DNA of 40,575 bases. It comes from Treponema sp. GTDB taxonomy: Bacteria > Spirochaetota > Spirochaetia > Treponematales > Breznakiellaceae. Under the pieces are notes generated by a model, which did no database searches, had not been told where the DNA came from, and worked only from the letters and a program-made list of their open reading frames with translations. Positions within the stretch are counted from its first letter, which is position 1. Every line of letters begins with the position of its first letter. Shown here in pieces: positions 1 through 7,517 of this stretch. Location: NCBI GenBank assembly GCA_031257105.1, contig JAIRPG010000096.1, forward strand, positions 1 to 40,575, read 5' to 3'. The translations under genes were made by a program, and so were the position numbers.

Positions 1-140
1 CACAAAGTCGGTTACTTTGCGGACAGACCTTGCATTTTCTCGCCTAACGGCTGCGAAAATGCGTTTTTTAAGGTGGTCTGTCCATAATGTGTCTACATTA
101 TGGACAGACACTATTTAGAGTCTGTCTTTGTGGACAGACA
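1..140. repeat. Composite palindromic repeat, copy 1 (inverted, cut by window edge)
   Basis: Three different palindromes follow one another. Palindrome C (about 1-28) has arms CACAAAGT/ACTTTG with loop CGGTT and is truncated by the window edge. Palindrome B (about 31-61) has arms GCATTTTC/GAAAATGC. Palindrome A (76-109) has a perfect 14-bp stem, GTCTGTCCATAATG against its complement, with loop TGTCTA. A short hairpin at 120-139 (GTCTGTC, 6 nt, GACAGAC) follows. The order C-B-A and the C loop are the reverse complement of the copies at 3191 and 3533, so this copy is inverted relative to them. Palindromes A and C end in GACAGAC arms. This is a REP- or MITE-like element; no transposase is visible. 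Confidence 0.85.
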
Positions 141-144
141 CTAT

Positions 145-1206
145 TCAGTGGTTCCCTAGGAGTTCGATGCGGGCTTTGATATAGTCCAGCCGATCCTGGT
201 TGAGTACTGCCCGCCGGTAGGGGGTTTCTCCAAGCTTTTCCAAGGTGTAACGGCCCCGTTTGATAAACTTCCGGCCTCCCCCTTCAGGGAACCAGTACAC
301 CAAGGAGATCCCTTCCCGGTCAACCTCGATAGCGGTGATCCCCTTTTTCCCAATAGCGTGCCCTGAATTAAAAAGGCACGGTACCGGCATTTCGTCCCCG
401 TAAAGGCTCTGCCGGAGTACATCACGCCGCTCGGAATGTTTGAGCTTTCCTAACTCTCCTCGCAGGGCGTGTACCTCGGCGGCAATCCGCTCCCGCTCTT
501 CCGGTGCCGAGGCGGGATAATCCCGGCAGAGTCGTTCTATCTCGAACTTGATGTAGTCAAACCGTCCGAGTGATTCAAACAGCGCTCGATGAGTATGGCC
601 TATCACCGAGATACAATTGTTTTCCATAGAAAAGGCATAGGCTTGGCGCTCCACAGAGAAACGGCGGTAGGGACTGCGGGCGGAAGAGATGTTGCGTATC
701 CCGATGGGTTTAAGGATATACCGGAGTCCCGCCCGAATAAGGTTCTCATACCGTGTATAGAACCGGGATGATTGATGGCCATGGTACACGTAAAGGGGTA
801 TCAAACCGGTCTCGATGCGAATGACCTCGTACAGCGGGTAAGGGTAGTCCTTCTCGAAAATGAGTTCCGCATCATGGTTGCCCAGTGTTTTGAAGAGCCG
901 GTTCTCCGCAGCAAAAGCGTTAAAAATCCGGTACAGATAGGGCCATTGCTTGCGGATACTCCCGAGGGAATACTTCTGTAGTTCTTCAATGTCCCCGTTC
1001 AGAACGACATACCAGCCGCCGGAGAGGTAGTATTGTTCCAACATCGCCGTGAGGAGGGGCCCATTATAGGCAAGGTCGTCCCGCCGCCCGCTTCCCATGT
1101 GCAGATCGCTTATGATAAGCGCCTTACCGCCGGTGGAGAGATCCAGCACCGCCGCCGGGTCGAAGCGAGAATTGACCATATTGGAGAAAAAAGCGTATTT
1201 CTTCAT
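145..1206 (-). CDS. Metallophosphoesterase family protein
   Basis: Calcineurin-type metallophosphoesterase of about 353 residues. The metal-ligand blocks are in the expected order: ISDLHMGSG, then NGDIEE, then GNHDAE, then a YHGHQS stretch and GHTHRA. It resembles UDP-2,3-diacylglucosamine hydrolase-like proteins, but the substrate cannot be read from sequence. I chose the ATG at 1206. The frame stays open to a TTG at 1248 that would add 14 residues, but that start has no ribosome site, while a GGAGGAG lies about 17 nt upstream of the ATG, which is rather far. The gene is flanked by palindromic element copy 1 at its 3' end and is divergent from the aldolase gene. Family confident, start uncertain. 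Confidence 0.8.
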   Translation of the reverse strand: MKKYAFFSNMVNSRFDPAAVLDLSTGGKALIISDLHMGSGRRDDLAYNGPLLTAMLEQYYLSGGWYVVLNGDIEELQKYSLGSIRKQWPYLYRIFNAFAAENRLFKTLGNHDAELIFEKDYPYPLYEVIRIETGLIPLYVYHGHQSSRFYTRYENLIRAGLRYILKPIGIRNISSARSPYRRFSVERQAYAFSMENNCISVIGHTHRALFESLGRFDYIKFEIERLCRDYPASAPEERERIAAEVHALRGELGKLKHSERRDVLRQSLYGDEMPVPCLFNSGHAIGKKGITAIEVDREGISLVYWFPEGGGRKFIKRGRYTLEKLGETPYRRAVLNQDRLDYIKARIELLGNH

Positions 1207-1259
1207 GTTGGGCGCATCCGCGCGCTCCTCCGCCGCCCTGTAGGGCAAGAGCTGATGTA

Positions 1260-1288
1260 TTGACCAAACCTACCCGCTATCTTATTCT
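1260..1288 (+). promoter_or_regulatory. Predicted sigma-70 promoter of the aldolase gene
   Basis: TTGACC (1260-1265), a 17-bp spacer and TATTCT (1283-1288). Transcription would start near 1295, leaving a leader of about 50 nt before the aldolase start at 1345. Predicted by eye only. Confidence 0.5.
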
Positions 1289-1344
1289 ATACAACAGGGG
1301 ATAGAAATATCTCAGCATAGAAATTATATGTAAGGAGCGTTACC

Positions 1345-2343
1345 ATGACAACGTATAAAGAACTCGGTCTGGTGAATACGGTGGATCTCTTTAAGAAGGC
1401 GGTGAACGGTGGTTATGCTATACCGGCCTATAACTTCAACAATATGGAACAGTTGCAGGCGATTATTCAGGCTTGTGTGGAGACCAAATCACCGGTGATT
1501 CTTCAAGTCTCATCAGGCGCCCGGAAATACGCCAACCAAAATTTATTGAAGAACATGGCGCGGGGCGCGGTGGAATACGCTCATGAGCTTGGCTGCGACA
1601 TCCCTATTGTGCTTCATTTGGATCACGGCGACAGCTATGAACTTTGCAAAGATTGTATTGAAACCGGTTTTTCATCGGTGATGATAGATGGATCCCATCT
1701 GCCCTACGACGAAAATGTGGCTCTAACCAAGAAAGTCTGCGAATTTGCCCATTCACAGAGGGATTATGTGTCTGTAGAAGGGGAATTAGGGGTTTTGGCC
1801 GGTGTGGAAGATGATGTATCCGCCGAACACAGCCACTATACGCAACCTGCGGAAGTGGAAGATTTTGTAAAGAAAACCAAAGTCGATTCCCTCGCTATCT
1901 CGATCGGTACGAGTCATGGCCGGGCCAAGTTCAAACCTGAGCAATGTACCAGGGACGCTAACGGCATCCTGATCCCTCCTCCCTTACGGTTTGACATTCT
2001 GGAAGAAATCGAAAAGCGAATCCCCGGTTTTCCCATTGTGCTTCACGGTTCCTCCTCGGTGCCCATTGAATATGTCAAGCTCATCGAGCAATTCGGAGGT
2101 AAACTCTCCGATTCTGTGGGGATCCCTGAGGAACAACTCCGCCGGGCAGCGAAGAGCGCGGTCTGTAAAATCAACATCGACTCTGACGGACGGCTCGCTA
2201 TGACCGCCCTGATCCGCAAGGTTTTTGCTGAAAAACCCGACGAGTTCGATCCTCGCAAATACCTGGGCCCCGCTCGGGATGAACTCAAGAAGATGTACGC
2301 CGCAAAGAACCGGAATGTGCTTGGTTCAGCGGGACAGGCATAA
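1345..2343 (+). CDS. fba: Class II fructose-bisphosphate aldolase
   Basis: Zinc-dependent class II aldolase of 332 residues. It should cleave fructose 1,6-bisphosphate to glyceraldehyde 3-phosphate and dihydroxyacetone phosphate in the cytoplasm. Visible family blocks are the N-terminal AYNFNNMEQLQAI, the metal-binding LHLDHGD, the VEGELGVLAG block, the histidine in ISIGTSHG, and LHGSSSVP. Length is normal for the longer class II subgroup. AAGGAG at 1332-1337 lies 7 nt before the ATG, so the start is secure. The gene is monocistronic, with its own promoter at 1260 and a strong terminator at 2376. A GAPDH gene lies 1.3 kb downstream, beyond the repeat region, so two glycolytic steps are close but separately transcribed. 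Confidence 0.93.
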   Translation: MTTYKELGLVNTVDLFKKAVNGGYAIPAYNFNNMEQLQAIIQACVETKSPVILQVSSGARKYANQNLLKNMARGAVEYAHELGCDIPIVLHLDHGDSYELCKDCIETGFSSVMIDGSHLPYDENVALTKKVCEFAHSQRDYVSVEGELGVLAGVEDDVSAEHSHYTQPAEVEDFVKKTKVDSLAISIGTSHGRAKFKPEQCTRDANGILIPPPLRFDILEEIEKRIPGFPIVLHGSSSVPIEYVKLIEQFGGKLSDSVGIPEEQLRRAAKSAVCKINIDSDGRLAMTALIRKVFAEKPDEFDPRKYLGPARDELKKMYAAKNRNVLGSAGQA

Positions 2344-2375
2344 AACCGGTCATACATTCCGATTAGAGTCTATCC

Positions 2376-2412
2376 AAGGCTGCTGCATCTGTAGTTTTGC
2401 AGCAGCCTTTTT
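2376..2412 (+). terminator. Rho-independent terminator after the aldolase gene
   Basis: An 11-bp stem, AGGCTGCTGCA against TGCAGCAGCCT, with a roughly 10-nt loop, followed by a T-run (TTTTTA). It is 33 nt past the aldolase stop codon and is the clearest intrinsic terminator in the window. Confidence 0.88.
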
Positions 2413-2470
2413 ATTCGTGGCGAGGGTTTAATACCCCTTTAGGGCGGGGTTGTTGATTAAAAAACGGCTA

Positions 2471-3166
2471 TCACGATAAAGGCATATTAATCGAACGGGA
2501 ATACGTAACCGCCAGATTCAGAATCATAGGCAAGCCGGCAATGCCAGCGAGTGAAAAGCCTAGGATGGGGCGATTGGAGAAAAAAGCCCAGTAAGCGCTG
2601 GTTGAGAGCAGGGGGAGAGCCGAAATACCTAGAAACGCGGGGATAAGAAGGATGCGGCGCTTTTTCAAGATCATCTTTATAAAGCAGGGGATCCCTACCG
2701 CAAGGATTGTCCAAAGCAAGGGCATGAGGACGAGAAGAGAAGGATCACGCCGCCCGCTCCAGAGGATGACGCCGGCAACACCTTGAGGGATAATCCACAT
2801 TAAAGCAAAAGCAGTGAGACCGGAAGCGCGGCCCCAAGAGACAAGCGGGACATACACTATAAAGGGGAGCAACGCCGGAAAGGCTATCATATCCACCAGG
2901 ATCTCCAGCCAGCGGGAAACCCCAAAACTCCCCGGTTCGATAAAAGGGCCGAAAAAAAATGGTAACGGCGCCGTGACGCTTCCTAGCAAGAGCGCCCAAC
3001 CGTTCCCTGAAGCGGTTTCTCCCCGGGCGGGGGCAATGGACAGCCAGAAAAGGTACATACAGGGAGGCCAAAGTAGACAGAAAAGACTCATAATAACCAG
3101 CTTAGCATGGTCTATGGAGAGGGGGCAAGCCGCTAACAGCACTCCATGTTCCGCCTTACGTGCCAT
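2471..3166 (-). CDS. Hypothetical multi-pass membrane protein
   Basis: About 231 residues with roughly five to six hydrophobic segments, near residues 25-45, 58-77, 88-110, 115-137, 142-162 and 172-195, and again near the C terminus. I do not recognise a family or conserved catalytic residues. The start is unsure: the ATG at 3166 has no clear ribosome site, and an in-frame ATG about 26 codons in is an alternative. The gene converges with the aldolase gene, and its 5' end abuts palindromic element copy 2. An A palindrome carrying TATAAT on both strands lies about 30-60 bp upstream, so the repeat could serve as its promoter (inference). Probably a real but lineage-restricted gene. Confidence 0.6.
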   Translation of the reverse strand: MARKAEHGVLLAACPLSIDHAKLVIMSLFCLLWPPCMYLFWLSIAPARGETASGNGWALLLGSVTAPLPFFFGPFIEPGSFGVSRWLEILVDMIAFPALLPFIVYVPLVSWGRASGLTAFALMWIIPQGVAGVILWSGRRDPSLLVLMPLLWTILAVGIPCFIKMILKKRRILLIPAFLGISALPLLSTSAYWAFFSNRPILGFSLAGIAGLPMILNLAVTYSRSINMPLS

Positions 3167-3190
3167 CTTATATGGCGCCGGCCCTGAAAT

Positions 3191-3353
3191 AGTGTTTGTC
3201 TATAATGTAGACACATTATAGACAGACTACCTTAAAACTGCATTTTCGTAGCCTTTAGGCGAGAAAATGCAAGGTCTGTTCACAAAGTAACCGACTTTGT
3301 GAACAGACACTATATAGAGTCTGTCCATAATGGAGACACATTATGGACAGACC
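3191..3353. repeat. Composite palindromic repeat, copy 2 (A-B-C plus second A)
   Basis: The modules are: palindrome A (about 3192-3229) with TATAATG/CATTATA arms; the linker ACCTTAAAA; palindrome B (3240-3270), GCATTTTC...GAAAATGC; palindrome C (3274-3309), CACAAAGT, loop AACCG, ACTTTGTG; then CACTATATAGAGT and a second A palindrome (about 3319-3353). It runs in the same direction as copy 3 and opposite to copy 1. The outer arms read TAGTGT(C/T)TGTC on the left and GACAGACACTA on the right, like short terminal inverted repeats. Confidence 0.85.
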
Positions 3354-3365
3354 ACCTTAAAACCT

Positions 3366-3392
3366 GTTGCAAAACGAACCGAGTTTTGCAAC
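3366..3392. repeat. Palindrome D next to copy 2
   Basis: A perfect 10-bp stem, GTTGCAAAAC against GTTTTGCAAC, around loop GAACCGA. It follows the linker CACCTTAAAACCT, which resembles the linker joining A and B in the other copies. D therefore looks like an alternative module that replaced B. Confidence 0.75.
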
Positions 3393-3532
3393 AAGCTCAA
3401 TAAAGCGAGTTTAATTCCATTTTGCGGAGCCGTCAAGGAGAAAAAAATGCATCGCGCGAGGCCGTGAGGCCGTGCGCCGCTCTGAGCGTCGCCGCTCTCT
3501 ATCTTTTTTAAAAAGATGGTTTATATTTATGT

Positions 3533-3669
3533 AGAGTCTGTCTATAATGGAGACACATTATAGACAGACTACCTTAAAACCGCATTTTCGTAGCCTTTAG
3601 GCGAGAAAATGCATCGGACTAAAGTCCGCAGTCTGTTCACAAAGTAACCGACTTTGTGGACAGACACTA
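3533..3669. repeat. Composite palindromic repeat, copy 3 (A-B-C)
   Basis: Palindrome A (about 3536-3570), linker ACCTTAAAAC, palindrome B (3582-3612), a small inserted hairpin CGGACTAAAGTCCG (3614-3627), then palindrome C (3631-3667). Apart from the small insert, the order and sequence match copy 2. The element ends in GACAGACACTA only 11 bp before the ribosome site of the GAPDH gene, so it lies inside the likely promoter or leader of that operon. Confidence 0.85.
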
Positions 3670-3691
3670 ATTAACTATAGAGGAGAAAGCT

Positions 3692-4720
3692 ATGGTAAAG
3701 GTAGGAGTGGCCGGGTACGGCGTAATCGGGCAGCGGCTCGCCGACGGCGTTGCGCTGCAAAAGGACATGGAACTGGTAGGAGTGGCCGATCTGGCGCCTA
3801 CCTTGTCGATCAGGGCGCTCAAGGAGCGGGGGATGCCCTACGATCTCTACCTGGTGGACGGCGCGGACAAGGCGAAGTTCGACGCCCTGGGGATCCCGTA
3901 CAAGGGGAGTTTCCAGGATCTCATGGGGAAGGTGGACATCATGCTGGATTCCTCCCCCGGCGGCGTGGGGGCGCGGAACAAAGAGCTCTACGCAAAGGCG
4001 GGGATACCGGCGGTCTTCCAGGGGGGCGAGAAGAATTCCGTGGCGGACGTGTTCTTCCACGGCTACGCCAACTACGAGAAGGGGCTGGGCGCGAAGTACC
4101 TCAAGCTGACAAGCTGTAACACCACGGGGCTCATCCGCTCGGTGGACTGCCTTGACCGGAAGTACGGAGTTGAGCGGGTGGCCATCACCATCATCCGCCG
4201 GGTCGCCGATCCGGGGGACTATCACCGGGGGCTGACTAACGCCCTCCAGATGGACAAGGCCCCCTCCCACCAGGCGGTGGATCTGATGACCATCATGCCC
4301 CACGTGGAAGCCACGGGCATCTTGGTGCACACCCCCGTCACCCACGGCCACATCATCACCGTGGTGGCCCATGGCAAGAACGGCAGGAAGATCACCCGCG
4401 ACATGGCCCTGGAAGCCTTCAAAGGCCACGACCGGATCAGGGTAGTCCGCATCGAGGACGGCTTCCTGGGCAACGCCTCGTTCTTCCGCTATGCCCGCGA
4501 CCTGGGCAACCCCCGTGGGGATATGTACGAGATCGGCCTTTGGGAAGACGGCATTGTGGAAAGCGGCGATGACATCATGTACGCCATCAACATCCCCCAG
4601 GAATCGGTCACCATCCCCGAAACCATGGACGCCGTCCGGGCAAGCCTCAAGATGCAGGGCGATTCAGCCTCCGCTACGGCGGAAACCAACAAGTACCTGG
4701 GCCTGGGCAGGTGGAAATGA
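3692..4720 (+). CDS. gap2: Type II (archaeal-type) glyceraldehyde-3-phosphate dehydrogenase
   Basis: 342 residues matching the archaeal type II GAPDH family, which is distinct from the usual bacterial GapA. Visible are the Rossmann glycines GYGVIG (8-13), the block SSPGGVGARNK (88-97), FQGGEK (109-114), the catalytic cysteine in SCNTTGL (Cys142), RRVADP (169-174) and histidines 218/220 in a THGHII block, where the family places its catalytic histidine. It would oxidise glyceraldehyde 3-phosphate; cofactor preference and whether phosphate is used cannot be read. GAGGAG lies 8 nt before the ATG. It is the first gene of an operon whose next start overlaps its stop as ATGA. The operon is visibly richer in G+C than the flanks. 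The gene symbol is descriptive. The family is confident, the physiological substrate less so. Confidence 0.85.
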   Translation: MVKVGVAGYGVIGQRLADGVALQKDMELVGVADLAPTLSIRALKERGMPYDLYLVDGADKAKFDALGIPYKGSFQDLMGKVDIMLDSSPGGVGARNKELYAKAGIPAVFQGGEKNSVADVFFHGYANYEKGLGAKYLKLTSCNTTGLIRSVDCLDRKYGVERVAITIIRRVADPGDYHRGLTNALQMDKAPSHQAVDLMTIMPHVEATGILVHTPVTHGHIITVVAHGKNGRKITRDMALEAFKGHDRIRVVRIEDGFLGNASFFRYARDLGNPRGDMYEIGLWEDGIVESGDDIMYAINIPQESVTIPETMDAVRASLKMQGDSASATAETNKYLGLGRWK

Positions 4721-6165
4721 AAATCGATCCCGCGCTGAAAGACCTGGACAGCCTGTTTCCCCCGGAATTTACGGAAGAGCAAAAGGCCCGGGCCAAGACG
4801 GCGTTCCTCAAGAACCTCTCGGTGGAAGCCCACCGGTTCTACGGCGGCAAGATGCAGACCGTGCCCCGCTGCGGCATCTACGGCCCGGGCTGGTTCAACG
4901 TGTGGTACACGCCGGGGGTCTCCAAAATCTCCACCACCATCCGGGATGATAACGACGCCTCCTTTGCCCTCACCAGCCGGGGCAACCTGGTCGCGGTGGT
5001 CTCCGACTCCACCAGGGTGCTGGGCGATGGGGACTGCACGCCCCCCGGCGGGCTGGGCGTCATGGAAGGCAAGGCCATGCTCATGAAGTATTTGGGCGGC
5101 GTAGACGCGACGGCGCTCTGCGTGGACTCCCGGGGAGCGGACGGCAAGAACGACCCCCAGCGGCTCATCGACTTTGTGAAGATGGCCCAGCACAGCTTCG
5201 GCGCAGTGAACCTGGAAGACATCAGCCAGCCTAACTGCTTCAAAGTGCTGGACGACCTTCGGGAAGCCTGCGACATCCCGGTATGGCACGATGACGCCCA
5301 GGGAACGGCCTGCATCATCTTGGCGGGGCTCATCAACGCCCTCAAGCTGGCGGGGAAAAAGCTGGGTGACGCAAAATTCACGCTCCTCGGCGCCGGGGCC
5401 GCCAATACTACCATTGCCCGGCTCATCCTCGCCTGCGGCGCGGATCCGGCCAGGATGGTACTCTTCGACATCAACGGCAGCTTCCACCTGGGCCGGGAAG
5501 ACATCAAGGCCGAGCAATGGGGCTACCGCAAGTGGGAACTCTGCCAAAAGACCAATCCCCGGCGGATCGCCACGATGGAAGAGGCCATGAAAGGCGCGGA
5601 CGTACTCATCGCCCTGTCCAGCCCCGGCCCGGACACGGTGAAGCGGGAATGGGTTCGCTCCATGGCGGACAAGGCCATCGTCTTTGCCTGCGCCAACCCG
5701 ACGCCGGAGATCTGGCCCTACGCCGCCAAGGAGGAGGGGGCCTACATCGTGGCAACCGGCAGGGGGGACTTCCCCAACCAGGTGAACAACTCGGTGTGCT
5801 TCCCCGGCATCCTCAAGGGGGCGCTCCTGGTGCGGGCCCGGAAGATCACCGACGGCATGGCTATTCGCTGCGCCTATTCCATCGCGGAGTTCTCCGAAAA
5901 GCGGGGCGTCAACCCCGGCAACATCATCGCTACAATGGAAGAGACCGAGGTCTTTGCCCACGAAGCGGCGGATGTCGCCCTTCAGGCCATCAAAGAAGGG
6001 GTGGCCCGGATCAACCTCTCCTGGGATGAGGTGTACCGCCGCGCCAAAGCGGACATCGCCGCCTCACGGGCCCTCGTGGAGGACATGAAGAAGTTGGGGC
6101 ACATCCCCGAACCACCCCAAGAAATGTTGGAGGCGGCCCTGTCCAGGGCCATTGCATCGGTATGA
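4717..6165 (+). CDS. Malic enzyme (malate dehydrogenase, oxaloacetate-decarboxylating)
   Basis: 482 residues of the prokaryotic malic enzyme family, converting L-malate to pyruvate and CO2 with reduction of NAD(P). Motifs in order: YTPGVSK with the catalytic tyrosine (about 64-70), the LTSRGN/VVSDSTRVLGDGD region, NLEDI with metal ligands (about 165-169), WHDDAQGTA with metal-binding aspartates (about 190-198), the dinucleotide fold LLGAGAANTT (about 223-232) and FACANPTPE. The C-terminal phosphotransacetylase domain of the long forms is absent. I chose the ATG at 4717, which overlaps the GAPDH stop as ATGA and implies translational coupling; a GTG two codons upstream is the alternative. Cofactor preference is not decided. 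Confidence 0.9.
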   Translation: MKIDPALKDLDSLFPPEFTEEQKARAKTAFLKNLSVEAHRFYGGKMQTVPRCGIYGPGWFNVWYTPGVSKISTTIRDDNDASFALTSRGNLVAVVSDSTRVLGDGDCTPPGGLGVMEGKAMLMKYLGGVDATALCVDSRGADGKNDPQRLIDFVKMAQHSFGAVNLEDISQPNCFKVLDDLREACDIPVWHDDAQGTACIILAGLINALKLAGKKLGDAKFTLLGAGAANTTIARLILACGADPARMVLFDINGSFHLGREDIKAEQWGYRKWELCQKTNPRRIATMEEAMKGADVLIALSSPGPDTVKREWVRSMADKAIVFACANPTPEIWPYAAKEEGAYIVATGRGDFPNQVNNSVCFPGILKGALLVRARKITDGMAIRCAYSIAEFSEKRGVNPGNIIATMEETEVFAHEAADVALQAIKEGVARINLSWDEVYRRAKADIAASRALVEDMKKLGHIPEPPQEMLEAALSRAIASV

Positions 6166-7517
6166 AGCTGGAACTCCCTTACCTTGAGAAAACCTTCCCG
6201 CTGGAGTTCCCTGACGAGAACCTCCTGGCGGTGGCGGAACCCAATGAGTACGCCGGCGGCGCCGAAAACGGCGGCGCTGAAAACAGCGGCCCGGAAGCGC
6301 TGATAGCGGCGGCGCTGGACAAGCCCTACGGCCCGCCGGAGGGGCAGGGCGCGGCGGCGGTAAACGGCGCTCGCGGAAAAGGCCCAAGCCTGGCGGAATT
6401 CCTCAACCGGGGCGGCCCGGGGAAGCGGCTCCTGGTGATCATCAACGACGCCACCAGGCCCACCCCGACGGAGGCGATCCTCTCCGCCATGCTGCCGGTC
6501 ATTGAGCGGGCGGATTTTGGAGGGGATGCGCTCAGTCTGCTGGCCGCTACCGGCGCTCACCGGGCACCCACGGAGGACGAGTACCGGCAGATCCTGGGCC
6601 GCCACTACGGGGAGCTTCGGGAACGCTGCGTGTGCCACCAGGCCCGCAGTGAGGCGGATATGGTTGACCTGGGCGTGACGAGGAACGGTGCCCCCATCCT
6701 GCTCAACAAGCGGCTGTTTCAGGCCGACCGGATCATCGTCACGGGCAGCGTGGAGCCCCACTACTTCGCGGGCTTTACCGGGGGGCGCAAGGCGTTCCTG
6801 CCGGGGATCGCCGCGTACCGGACTATAGAAGCCAACCACAAGCAGGCGCTTTCGCCCAATGCCCGCTCCCTGGCCCTGGAGGGAAACCCCGTCCACGAGG
6901 ACATGATGGACGTCCTGCCCCTGATCAAAGCGCCGGTCTTCGCCCTGATGACCGTGCTGAACAAGGAACAGCGGACGGCGGCGGCGACTGCGGGGGATAT
7001 CATCGCTTCCTTTTACGGGGCTGTGGACATTGCCCGAAAGATCTTCTGTGTGAGCGTGCGCGAAAAGGCGGATATTGTGGTTTCCGTGGCCAAGTTCCCC
7101 ATGGACATAGACCTCTACCAGTCCCAGAAGGCCATCGACAACGGCGCGGTTGCCCTCAAAGACGGGGGAACCTTGATTCTGGTGTCTTCCTGCCGGGACG
7201 GCATCGGGGACGAGGCCTACGCGAAGCTCCTGGCCCAGGCGTCAAGCCCGGCGGACGCCCTCCGGCGGATCCGGGAAGGTTACAAGCTGGGCTATCACAA
7301 GGCCGCCAAGATGGCGGAGGTCTCCGCCCGGGCGTCCATCAGGGCGGTCACGGAACTGCCGGCGGAACGCCTTCGGAGCCTGTTCATCGAGAAGGCGGCT
7401 GCCCCTCAGGAAGCGCTGGACGCCGCCCTCGCCGCCGCCCGGTCAAAGGGGATCGCCGCGCCGAAGATCCTCGTCCTCCCCGACGGCTGCGTTACCGTGC
7501 CGGAGCCGCTCCGGTAA
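6162..7517 (+). CDS. larA: LarA-family nickel-dependent 2-hydroxyacid racemase
   Basis: 451 residues of the LarA (DUF2088) family, which uses the nickel-pincer nucleotide cofactor to racemise 2-hydroxyacids. Landmarks are NDATRPTP (Arg99), GAHRAP (His133), the block HYFAGFTGGRKAFLPG with His200 and Lys210, and His226. The spacings His200-Lys210-His226 equal the His174-Lys184-His200 spacing I recall for lactate racemase of Lactobacillus plantarum; Lys184 is the residue carrying the cofactor. An N-terminal insert holds a GGAEN duplication (32-41). The start overlaps the malic enzyme stop as ATGA. The LarB/C/E cofactor genes are not in the window. Substrate could be lactate, but next to a malic enzyme malate is at least as likely (inference). 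The 3' end overlaps the convergent MATE gene by 26 bp. Confidence 0.85.
   Translation: MKLELPYLEKTFPLEFPDENLLAVAEPNEYAGGAENGGAENSGPEALIAAALDKPYGPPEGQGAAAVNGARGKGPSLAEFLNRGGPGKRLLVIINDATRPTPTEAILSAMLPVIERADFGGDALSLLAATGAHRAPTEDEYRQILGRHYGELRERCVCHQARSEADMVDLGVTRNGAPILLNKRLFQADRIIVTGSVEPHYFAGFTGGRKAFLPGIAAYRTIEANHKQALSPNARSLALEGNPVHEDMMDVLPLIKAPVFALMTVLNKEQRTAAATAGDIIASFYGAVDIARKIFCVSVREKADIVVSVAKFPMDIDLYQSQKAIDNGAVALKDGGTLILVSSCRDGIGDEAYAKLLAQASSPADALRRIREGYKLGYHKAAKMAEVSARASIRAVTELPAERLRSLFIEKAAAPQEALDAALAAARSKGIAAPKILVLPDGCVTVPEPLR
6255..6284 (+). repeat. In-frame 15-bp duplication in larA
   Basis: Two 15-bp units, GGCGGCGC(C/T)GAAAAC, encoding GGAEN twice (residues 32-41) with one silent difference. 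They lie in a glycine/alanine-rich stretch before the conserved core. Confidence 0.85.

Larger units (their letters stand above)
3167..3691. other. Gene-free, repeat-rich intergenic region
   Basis: This 525-bp stretch has no credible gene. It holds palindromic element copies 2 (3191-3353) and 3 (3533-3669), a separate hairpin at 3366-3392, a tandem GAGGCCGT pair near 3458-3474, a motif CGCTCTGAGCG-like at 3476-3492 shared with 25137-25153, and an AT palindrome ATCTTTTTT/AAAAAGAT near 3499-3516. The GAPDH operon's ribosome site (AGAGGAGAAAG) is at its right end, directly after copy 3. A possible -35/-10 pair (TTGTGG, 16 bp, TATAGA) overlaps the end of copy 3, but it is weak. Confidence 0.75.

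Noticed and set aside
361-378. Second sigma-54-like match (AGGCACG...CGGCA) on the plus strand
   Set aside because: It lies inside the metallophosphoesterase gene with no gene to drive in that direction, and the -12 element deviates from consensus.
3191-3353. Palindromes as intrinsic terminators
   Set aside because: Stems are long but not followed by a T-run, and copies lie upstream of genes or within an operon as well as at gene ends.
3435-3467. AAGGAG plus ATG followed by a 6-codon frame between repeat copies 2 and 3
   Set aside because: The ribosome site looks real, but a peptide of six residues (MHRARP) in a repeat region is more likely chance.
3191-3669. CRISPR array
   Set aside because: Repeats are mixed palindromes of different sequence without uniform repeat-spacer periodicity, and no cas genes are present.
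4489-5961. Long open frame (490 codons) on the minus strand across the malic enzyme gene
   Set aside because: It is antisense to a clear, conserved enzyme, and its Gly/Pro/Val/His-rich composition is typical of shadow frames in G+C-rich genes. The frames at 3671-4429 and 5982-6896 are rejected for the same reason.
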